From the NCBI GenBank assembly GCA_947476825.1, contig CANJRV010000007.1, positions 1-52,787 of the forward strand: a stretch of DNA of 52,787 nt, in the 5' to 3' direction. Shown here one piece after another: positions 43,057 to 50,753 of the stretch. The stretch's first letter is position 1. The number at the start of each line of letters is the position of its first letter. Made by a program: the position numbers and the translations under genes. A model generated the notes under the pieces. The model worked only from the letters and a program-made list of their open reading frames with translations, had not been told where the DNA came from and did no database searches. Source of the stretch: Bacteroidota bacterium (GTDB taxonomy: Bacteria; Bacteroidota; Bacteroidia; Chitinophagales; Chitinophagaceae).

Positions 43057-44656
43057 TTATGTAGTAATAGGCTCTGGATGTACGGGTGCAATGGCGGCAC
43101 AAACACTTGTTGAATCAGGTGTTCATGTTACTTTACTAGATGCAGGTGCAGATGAAAGCAAGTACTCTTCAATTATCCCAGACAAGGATTATTTGAGCAT
43201 TCGTGAAACAGAACAAGAACAGCATCGCTATTTAATTGGCGATAAGGGAGAAGGAATTGCATGGGGCGGCATTAAAACAGGCGAGCATCTTACTCCAGCT
43301 CGCAAACATATTTTAAAATGGGTGGAGAATTTATTACCAATTGAATCTAACACATTTTTCCCAATGGAAAGCCTCGCTTATGGCGGCCTGGGGTGCGCTT
43401 GGGGTTTAGGTTGTTGTCAATTTTCAGATGTAGAGTTAAATGCAGTTGGATTAAATAAATTTGACATGCAAAATGCCTATAATATCGTTGCAAATCGCAT
43501 TGGTATTTGCGGTGCTCAGGATGATGCATCTCCCTATACTATTGGAGAACTAAAGGATTTCCAATCCGCTCCAGCTATGGATAGGAATCATCGCCTTTTG
43601 TATCAAAATTATCAAAAGAAACAAAAAACATTTGCAAAAAATGGCTTTTACATGGGAAGACCTGGATTAGCATTGCTTACTCAAGCTCAAGATAATAGAA
43701 AAGCATATGCCTATAAAGACATGGATTTTTATTCTGACAATGACGAAAGTGCATACCGACCTTGGATAACCATTAACAGACTTAAAAAAGAAAATAATTT
43801 CCAATATATCAATGGATTACTGATCCTCAAATTCAAAGAACAGACAGACCATATAGATATACATGCCTTAGAAATAGAAACCAATACAATCAAAATATTT
43901 CATTGTAAAAAATTAATTCTTGCACCTGGCGTGTTAGGCAGTGCTCGCATCGTTCTGCGTTCATTTGAAGAACAACATAAAACCCTTCCCATTTTAACGA
44001 ACGCCTATTCTTATATTCCATGTTTACAACCTGCCATGTTTGGCAAAGAAGCAGAGAAAAACAAATTAGGGTTTGCCCAACTATCGATATTTCATAATGA
44101 AAATGGAAACAATATGGATGTGGCGATGGGTTCTATTTATAGCTACCAATCCTTAATGTTATTCCGTATAATAAAAGAAGCCCCATTAAATTTTGCGGAT
44201 GCTCGTATTATTATGCGTTATTTAATGTCAGGAATTTTAATTATGGGCTTGCACCACCCTGAAACTAAAAGTGCCACAAAATATGTAGAATTAATACACG
44301 ATGCTAATTCTATAACAGGAGACAAATTGAAAATTAATTATGTGCTTGACGATATTGAAAAAAATAAAATATCCGCACGCGAAAAAAAATTCAAATCTCA
44401 TTTAAGAGCATTAGGTGCTTATGCGATTAAAAGTATTAATCCAGGTTCTGGTTCAAGCATTCATTATGCAGGGTCTTTGCCAATGGAAACATCTGGAAAT
44501 TTATTCACTACACTCCCAAATGGCAAATTAGCTGGCACCAAAAATGTATTCATTGCAGATGGATCTGGCTTCAATTATTTACCTGCTAAAAGTCTTACAT
44601 GGTCCCTTATGGCGAATGCTCATTTAACCGCACTAAACTCCCTCAAAAATGAATAA
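43043..44656 (+). CDS. GMC-family FAD-dependent oxidoreductase
   Basis: The 537-residue protein has the ADP-binding fold DYVVIGSGCTGAMAAQTLVESG and LLDAGAD at the N-terminus, a distinctive glycine/cysteine-rich segment (YGGLGCAWGLGCCQF) and LAPGVLGSARIVLRSF. Its C-terminal GMC block has a His (GSGSSIHYAGSLPMET), followed by FIADGSGFNYLPAKSLTWSLMANA. GMC enzymes oxidise alcohol groups with FAD. In a glycan cluster it probably oxidises a sugar hydroxyl, a polyprenol or a lipid headgroup. It overlaps the upstream unknown gene and the downstream SDR gene by 8 bases. Confidence 0.85.
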   Translation: MEILDYVVIGSGCTGAMAAQTLVESGVHVTLLDAGADESKYSSIIPDKDYLSIRETEQEQHRYLIGDKGEGIAWGGIKTGEHLTPARKHILKWVENLLPIESNTFFPMESLAYGGLGCAWGLGCCQFSDVELNAVGLNKFDMQNAYNIVANRIGICGAQDDASPYTIGELKDFQSAPAMDRNHRLLYQNYQKKQKTFAKNGFYMGRPGLALLTQAQDNRKAYAYKDMDFYSDNDESAYRPWITINRLKKENNFQYINGLLILKFKEQTDHIDIHALEIETNTIKIFHCKKLILAPGVLGSARIVLRSFEEQHKTLPILTNAYSYIPCLQPAMFGKEAEKNKLGFAQLSIFHNENGNNMDVAMGSIYSYQSLMLFRIIKEAPLNFADARIIMRYLMSGILIMGLHHPETKSATKYVELIHDANSITGDKLKINYVLDDIEKNKISAREKKFKSHLRALGAYAIKSINPGSGSSIHYAGSLPMETSGNLFTTLPNGKLAGTKNVFIADGSGFNYLPAKSLTWSLMANAHLTALNSLKNE

Positions 44657-45512
44657 AACAATAATCATTACTGGTGCAGGAGGTTTTATCGGAGCATGCT
44701 TAGTAAATCATTTTCTATCTTCGGGTTGGAAAGTAAAAGCCCTTGTGCATCGACTGCCAACCACTGGTCTACCGCATGTTGAATATATTGCTTACAACAT
44801 GATGCAAATACCAGATGAAAGTATCTTTCAAGAAGTGGATGCCCTTGTTCATTGTGCTTATGTAAGATTTGAAAAAAATAAGAACGCAGATGAAATCAAT
44901 TTTAATGGAACAAAAACCTTGATAGATCAATGCAGAAAGTGGCGAATTAAAATGATTTTTTTATCTTCTCTTTCTGCTCATAAAAATGCTCTATCCCATT
45001 ACGGAAGAAGTAAATTACAATGCGAACAACTATTTGATTTAGGTGAGGAAGTGGTTCTTAATACAGGTTTAGTAATAGGTAAGAACGGTTTATTTGGCGA
45101 AATGTTAAACCGTATGAACCATTCCCGTTTCTTCCCTTTGCTTGATGGAGGAAAACAAAAGGTACAATCCATTTTCATGGAAGATTTATTCTCTATTCTT
45201 GATGCGATTCTAGCTAGAAACTTATCTGGCAAATATTGTATTGCAGAACCAAAACCAATTACTTTAAAAGAATTTTATTCCGAACTTGCAAATCAATTAC
45301 ATAAAAAAATTACATTTGTTTCTATTCCTTTACAATGGATGTATGTGGTGTGCAAATTAGTGGAGAAATTGCATATCCCATTCCCAGTAACTACTGACAA
45401 TCTGTTGGGATTAAAACAAATGACTACATTTGAAACCAAAGAAGACCTATTGAATTTAGGAATAACTATTAAAAATTATAAAGAGAGTTTTCAATCATTA
45501 TTAAAATATTAA
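44649..45512 (+). CDS. NAD-dependent epimerase/dehydratase (extended SDR)
   Basis: The 287-residue protein has the Rossmann motif IITGAGGFIGACLVNHFLSSG, the catalytic YxxxK in HYGRSKLQCEQL with the upstream serine in FLSSLSAHKN, and NTGLVIGKNGLFGEMLN. The extended SDR family acts on nucleotide sugars or similar substrates. It overlaps the GMC gene by 8 bases and the methyltransferase begins three bases after it. The pairing of a GMC oxidase and an SDR reductase suggests a two-step epimerisation via a keto intermediate, as in DprE1/DprE2. That is inference. Confidence 0.85.
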   Translation: MNKTIIITGAGGFIGACLVNHFLSSGWKVKALVHRLPTTGLPHVEYIAYNMMQIPDESIFQEVDALVHCAYVRFEKNKNADEINFNGTKTLIDQCRKWRIKMIFLSSLSAHKNALSHYGRSKLQCEQLFDLGEEVVLNTGLVIGKNGLFGEMLNRMNHSRFFPLLDGGKQKVQSIFMEDLFSILDAILARNLSGKYCIAEPKPITLKEFYSELANQLHKKITFVSIPLQWMYVVCKLVEKLHIPFPVTTDNLLGLKQMTTFETKEDLLNLGITIKNYKESFQSLLKY

Positions 45513-45515
45513 ACG

Positions 45516-46318
45516 ATGTCATTATTTATAAAAATTAGAGATTTTTTGAAAGAACCGAGGCTTGCTGGAGTAGATCCAGATAGCGATGAAATGCTTGTTG
45601 TTCATAGCAAAATATTATATGAAAAACCAATGATGCGGGAAGTTTTTGAGAAATTTTATGATACTTGTATTGCATTGGATAATCAATATTTTGGCGATAG
45701 CAAAGGACAACGAATAGAAATTGGTGCTGGCGTAAGTTTTTTCAAAAAAAAATATCCTGAAATTATTTCTACAGATATTAAACATGCCGATAATCTGGAT
45801 ATGGTAGTTGATGCGCAAAATATGCCTTTTGAGAATAATAGTATACGAGCAATTTATGGTATCAATTGTTTCCACCATTTACCAAACCCTAACCTTTTTT
45901 TTAAAGAATTAGAACGCACTCTAGATAAAGGTTGCGGTGTGTTTTAATTGACCCTTATTATGGTTTTACAGCTAGTCGATTTTATAAAAAAATATTTAAT
46001 TCCGAAGTATTTGATATGGATCAAAAAGAATGGGCGAATGAATCACTTGGATTTATGAATGGAGCTAATCAAGCACTTTCCTATATTGTATTTCAACGAG
46101 ATAAAAAAAAATGGGAAAGCATGTATCCTAACTTAGAAATTGTACTGCAAAAACCTCTAAATAATTACTTGCAGTATTTGTTCGCTGGCGGATTAAATTT
46201 CAGACAATTACTTCCTTCCTTTTTTTCTCCAATAATTAAATTCTTTGAATTTATTTTTATTCCAATTCGTTCTATTTTTGCCTTGCATCATATTATTGTG
46301 ATTCGCAAAAAAAAATGA
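45516..46318 (+). pseudogene. Class I SAM-dependent methyltransferase, split by a one-base frameshift
   Basis: The track shows two overlapping ORFs. The first ends KELERTLDKGCGVF then TAA; the second continues LIDPYYGFTASRF in the -1 frame. Adding one T to the TTTT run at the junction restores GVFLIDPYYG, a normal post-motif strand of class I methyltransferases. Motif I is IEIGAGVSFFKKKYPEIISTDI and motif post-I is VVDAQNMPFENNSI. It is the last gene of the glycan operon. The homopolymer indel may be a sequencing error or a real lesion; if it is an error, the gene is a full-length 267-residue enzyme. Confidence 0.85.
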
Positions 46319-46466
46319 ATTGAAATTTAATCCCATAATTAGGCGAATATTCTGCATAGCTTATAATTCTGCTATTTATTCAAAGCTGAAGTCCAATTTG
46401 ATGGATAGGTATAGATTTATGGAAATACAATATTGAAGATCACAAAGAATACAATTTGAAGGGGAA

Positions 46467-46481
46467 GGTGTAAATTACACC
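46467..46481. promoter_or_regulatory. Perfect inverted repeat GGTGTAA-A-TTACACC, possible operator
   Basis: A 7-bp perfect dyad with one central base lies 42 bases upstream of the S41 peptidase ATG. A symmetric site of this size is typical of a dimeric regulator. No regulator is identified. Confidence 0.3.
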
Positions 46482-46523
46482 GATTCAATATGCATCCTTA
46501 AATAACATCCGTATCCATTACAC

Positions 46524-48005
46524 ATGCGCAAAATTTTAGTTTCGGCACTTTTATTGACTCTTATTTCATTCACGTATTTTGAAACGAGACAACAATTATT
46601 ACATGAACAATTAGAATTATTTGGAGATTTTTTCACCGAATTAGATAAAAATTATGTGGACACTGTAGATATACAGCATTTAATGAAAGCCACTATGAAA
46701 AAAACAGTTGCTGAATTAGATTCCTATTCTGGTTATTATGATAAAATAGAGAATGACAAAAGAAATAATGATTGGAAAGGAATTCTATTTGCAGGGATTG
46801 GATCAAGTATCAATCCATCAGATAGTGGTGCGACCATTGCATACCCATATACCGATATGCCTGCAATGAAAGCGGGATTACGTACAGGTGATTTGATTCT
46901 AGAAATAAATAAAAAAAACGTACAGCATTTGGTTTTCGATTCTATTATTAAACAACTGAAAGGTCTTGAAGGCGATAGTTTGCAACTCACCATCAAAAGA
47001 CCATATGTAAACCAAAAGTTGAATTTCAATATTGTTAGGCAAACAATTATTCAAAACACAGTTCCACTTTATTTCCTAGAAAATGATAGTACAGGCTATA
47101 TTCAATTAAGCCAATTTTTACGCAGTACTTCTAAACAATTTAAGAAAATATTTACCGAGTTAAAATCAAAAGGTATGAAACGATTAATTCTTGATCTAAG
47201 AGGTAATATTGGTGGCTTGGTAGATGAATGCACCTCTACCATAAGTACATTCTTACCACTGAACTCTTTAGTTTGTAGTTTAAAAATGAAAGATAGTACG
47301 CAAAATTATGCTTATAGAACAACAGAAGTCCCTATTGATACGGTGATGCCTATCATCACATTGATAGACAAAAAAACTATTTCTTCTGGGGAAATTTTCT
47401 CCGGCTGTTTGCAGGATCAAAAAAGGGCGATTCTTGTTGGCGAAACAACATTTGGCAAAGGACTTGTGCAAACAACGCATATTCTAAAAAATGGATCTTG
47501 TTTATATATTACTTCTGCGCATTATTATACGCCATCTGGAAAATACATTGGTAAAAAAGGAGTTGATCCAGATATTAAGTGCAATACAAAAGATAGCATT
47601 CCTAATCTTGTTCAGGCAATTATCCAATCGCAAATTATTGTACATTATTGTATCCAATATAGAAGTTTGCAATCTGAAAATTACCCTACAGACAAGAATA
47701 GTTTTTATAGTTCTTTTAATTCCTTTTATGCATCTAAATTAAATTCCATTCATTTGCCGGAAGAAGATTATTTACCAAAACTTTCTACATATAAGGCAAC
47801 AGAAAATCTAAAAAAAGAAATTACATCCTACAAAAAGCAATTACCTCTCAGATTCAAAAACGAAATTCAAATAGAATTAAAAAAGGAACTTCTCAAACAA
47901 AATTACCATTATACGGAAGCAGGAAAACTCCACTTTGAACATTCCGCTGTTTATTCTTTTCTAGAGAAAAAGGGTTGGGTCAACACAAAATTGAAATTTA
48001 AATAA
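46524..48005 (+). CDS. S41 family carboxyl-terminal processing protease
   Basis: The 493-residue exported protease has an N-terminal signal/anchor (ILVSALLLTLISFTYF). A helical region leads to a PDZ domain (AGIGSSINPSDSGATIA, PAMKAGLRTGDLILEINKKNV). The catalytic domain has LRGNIGGLVDE, the nucleophile serine in KKTISSGEIFSG and the lysine in GETTFGKGLVQ. It resembles CtpA/Prc tail-specific proteases and probably processes periplasmic proteins. It lies after the glycan operon but is separated from it by 205 bases with its own candidate operator. Confidence 0.93.
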   Translation: MRKILVSALLLTLISFTYFETRQQLLHEQLELFGDFFTELDKNYVDTVDIQHLMKATMKKTVAELDSYSGYYDKIENDKRNNDWKGILFAGIGSSINPSDSGATIAYPYTDMPAMKAGLRTGDLILEINKKNVQHLVFDSIIKQLKGLEGDSLQLTIKRPYVNQKLNFNIVRQTIIQNTVPLYFLENDSTGYIQLSQFLRSTSKQFKKIFTELKSKGMKRLILDLRGNIGGLVDECTSTISTFLPLNSLVCSLKMKDSTQNYAYRTTEVPIDTVMPIITLIDKKTISSGEIFSGCLQDQKRAILVGETTFGKGLVQTTHILKNGSCLYITSAHYYTPSGKYIGKKGVDPDIKCNTKDSIPNLVQAIIQSQIIVHYCIQYRSLQSENYPTDKNSFYSSFNSFYASKLNSIHLPEEDYLPKLSTYKATENLKKEITSYKKQLPLRFKNEIQIELKKELLKQNYHYTEAGKLHFEHSAVYSFLEKKGWVNTKLKFK

Positions 48006-48210
48006 GAACAACTTTCCATTTAACATCTTCAGCAAACACGATAAAATTCACGATAGAATAATGACAAGGCAAATTATTATTCTGCAAAATGGTCCATAAT
48101 AATCAATTGCTGATTACAATTTTCCGCTGCAATTTCAGTCAACATAATTAAATTGAGCCTAATTATAGTGAACTCAAAAGCCACATTGCATAGTTGATAA
48201 TTCGGATTAA

Positions 48211-50571
48211 CTATTTAAATGCCTTTGCACCTTCATAAGAAGCATGTAAATTATTTTTGAGCAGTTGATTATTCGGATTAACTTTCAATCCTTTCTCACC
48301 AGCCTCAATTGCTTTATCCCATTCAGACAACATATTATAAGAAGCGCAAATATTATTATAAGCCGCATCATTAGGCCCTTTTTGGAGTATTTTCTCGGCT
48401 ACTTCAATACACTGTCTATATTGCTTCATATTAAAATACTCCAAACTTAAATCTATTAAATTGTCTACTGTTGGATTTTGTTGCATTAAATTTTGAAGTT
48501 TTGTCCCTTTACTCTTTCTATTAAAAGCATCCGTTAAGTTATTTTTTGCTAGCTGATTATTTGGATCTATTTGTGTAGCTTTTTGTCCAGCAATAATTGC
48601 TGCATCATAATTGCCAAGGATATTATTAGCGGAACAGATATTATTATAGGCTTCAGCAAAATTAGGTTTAATCTGAAGGGCTTTTTCACAAGCTGTAATA
48701 CACTTTTCAAATTCATTCTGATTATAATAGATTAAACTTAAATCTAAATATTTTTCAGCAGTAGGTGCTTTCAAAATCTCATCCTCTTGCATATCCGTTT
48801 CACTTTTTCTTAATCTACTTGCCACCAAAAATCTAGTTGCTTCTGCGTCACCTGGTACTATTTCCAATGTCTTTTGTGCAAGTTCTCCCAACTTATCCCA
48901 TTGTTTTGTATTCTGATAAATTGAACACAATAAACTTCTGGAGTATATATAACCAGGCATTATTTCCAGACTTCTTTTTAATAAATTGATGGCTTCAGCA
49001 GTTTGTGAGTGATTATTCAGAAATTTAGCATAATGATAATAAGGCGTAGGAAAGGTAGGTCCAATTTCAAGAGCCTTTTTAAAGTGAAATTCTGCTTTCA
49101 CATCATCATGCAAAAATGCTTTAACAATCCCCAAATTTGTGTTAACTGCCCAATACCAAGGCTTCATATTGTAGGACATTGTAAAATACTTTTCTGCCTC
49201 CTTGTAATTATTTGCTCTTAAAAAAGTAAGTCCATAATTCATTAATCCTCTAGAATTTTTAGGACTTTTTATAGTAACATCTTGCCACAAAGTAGAGTCA
49301 GATTTCCATACTTCATTTCGTTGGATAGTCCCATAAGCATATCCACATAAAACTAATAAAACAACTAGCATTAAACCGCGCTCATACTGCTTAATTTCCA
49401 CAATATTTTTCATTAAATCTTCAATTAGTATACAAAGAGACCAACAGACACTAATGACCAAACCTACATAAGGATAGAAAATACGATGATCATTTAATAC
49501 TTCCGTAAGTGGAATAATACTAGAAGTAGGAATTAGTGCAATAAAAAACCAAAGTATACCAAAAGAAACTGGTCTCCATTTAGAGGTTTGGGATGTCTTG
49601 TAGGCAATAAAAAGCATCGCAAGTATAAACGCGCTCCCAACCAAAAGTCGAATATCCCAAGGGCTTTCCAACAGCGCCCAATCCGTATCAGCGCTTAATT
49701 CTAGAGGCAAAAATAAAGTGATAAAATAATGAAGAATGACGAAAGGTTGCGTCATCAGGTATTGCCATCTTGAAATATCACCGACATAAAAAGTGTCTGG
49801 CTTCATTTTCTCTGTGATGGCGTAGATGATACCACAAAAAACAAATGCAGGAATAATCGATTTAAGGATGGGGAATATCAAATGTCTATTTTCCTTTTTA
49901 AAAAAGGAAGGAATACTCAGTTGATATTCAAATAGTAGAACATAAAAGAAGAATAATGGCGCAAACATCACAGCAGTTGGTTTCGCTAATCCGCCTATTG
50001 CTATGGGCAATAAATACAAGTAAGTCTTTTTGGATAATGGCGAATATTGATATAATACAAAACTTAGAATTACAAAAAAAGTAGATTGCAAATCTGAACG
50101 CGCGATGATATAATTAATCGTTTCTGCATTAGCAGGATGTAATAGATACCAAGCAACGGCAAAAGCAGCAACATAAAAATTCCATTTACCCGGGTAGGAT
50201 AAATTAAAAATTTTTGACATAAAGTAAAACATCAATATTCCTTGTAGTAGAAAAAGAATAAATGAGGAAAGATGAAAATAAAATAAATTAAATCCATTTC
50301 CCATCCAGTAATCTAATGCAAGTGAACTACTAACGATTGGTCGGTACTGCTGATTAATCGGAATTGTACTAAAAGTTGTAGCATCTTTAAAAAAGAGCGG
50401 AATATTATTTATACTCTGAATAAACAAATTATTTTCTATGGTATGAGAATCATCAAAGTGAAATGCATTCTGGAAGTGATTTCGATAGGTAAATGTTACA
50501 CTACAAATAAGTAAAATAAAAAAAATAGGGGTTCTCCATTTCAATAAAGTATTATGCATCTGCTCAGTCAT
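48211..50571 (-). CDS. TMTC-like GT-C membrane protein with C-terminal TPR repeats
   Basis: The protein is 786 residues when started at 50571 (MTEQMHNTLLKW); the track start lies 11 codons upstream. The first ~420 residues form about ten membrane helices with the GT-C acidic motif FHFDDSHTIENN in the first loop and HPANAETINYIIARSDL. This layout resembles eukaryotic TMTC protein O-mannosyltransferases. From about 430 on come roughly nine TPR units ending WDKAIEAGEKGLKVNPNN. It probably transfers sugar from a polyprenyl donor to an exported protein or glycan. It is a close tandem copy of the next gene. Confidence 0.85.
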   Translation of the reverse strand: MTEQMHNTLLKWRTPIFFILLICSVTFTYRNHFQNAFHFDDSHTIENNLFIQSINNIPLFFKDATTFSTIPINQQYRPIVSSSLALDYWMGNGFNLFYFHLSSFILFLLQGILMFYFMSKIFNLSYPGKWNFYVAAFAVAWYLLHPANAETINYIIARSDLQSTFFVILSFVLYQYSPLSKKTYLYLLPIAIGGLAKPTAVMFAPLFFFYVLLFEYQLSIPSFFKKENRHLIFPILKSIIPAFVFCGIIYAITEKMKPDTFYVGDISRWQYLMTQPFVILHYFITLFLPLELSADTDWALLESPWDIRLLVGSAFILAMLFIAYKTSQTSKWRPVSFGILWFFIALIPTSSIIPLTEVLNDHRIFYPYVGLVISVCWSLCILIEDLMKNIVEIKQYERGLMLVVLLVLCGYAYGTIQRNEVWKSDSTLWQDVTIKSPKNSRGLMNYGLTFLRANNYKEAEKYFTMSYNMKPWYWAVNTNLGIVKAFLHDDVKAEFHFKKALEIGPTFPTPYYHYAKFLNNHSQTAEAINLLKRSLEIMPGYIYSRSLLCSIYQNTKQWDKLGELAQKTLEIVPGDAEATRFLVASRLRKSETDMQEDEILKAPTAEKYLDLSLIYYNQNEFEKCITACEKALQIKPNFAEAYNNICSANNILGNYDAAIIAGQKATQIDPNNQLAKNNLTDAFNRKSKGTKLQNLMQQNPTVDNLIDLSLEYFNMKQYRQCIEVAEKILQKGPNDAAYNNICASYNMLSEWDKAIEAGEKGLKVNPNNQLLKNNLHASYEGAKAFK

Positions 50572-50753
50572 ATAAATTAATTTAATTGAGCGTAAATGTA
50601 ACATATTAGTCCATAAAACAAAAATCCGAATCCACTAATGATAGGACTTTCATTATAAATTATTACAAAAATTCACATCTCAAAATTGCAATGAACTTAC
50701 ATAATAGGCTCTGTGAACATTTAATGTATCTGAAAATTCTATATTAACCTTTT

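Noticed and set aside
45932-45947. Programmed -1 frameshift in the methyltransferase
   Set aside because: No standard slippery heptamer and no clear downstream stimulatory hairpin; a one-T homopolymer deletion explains it.
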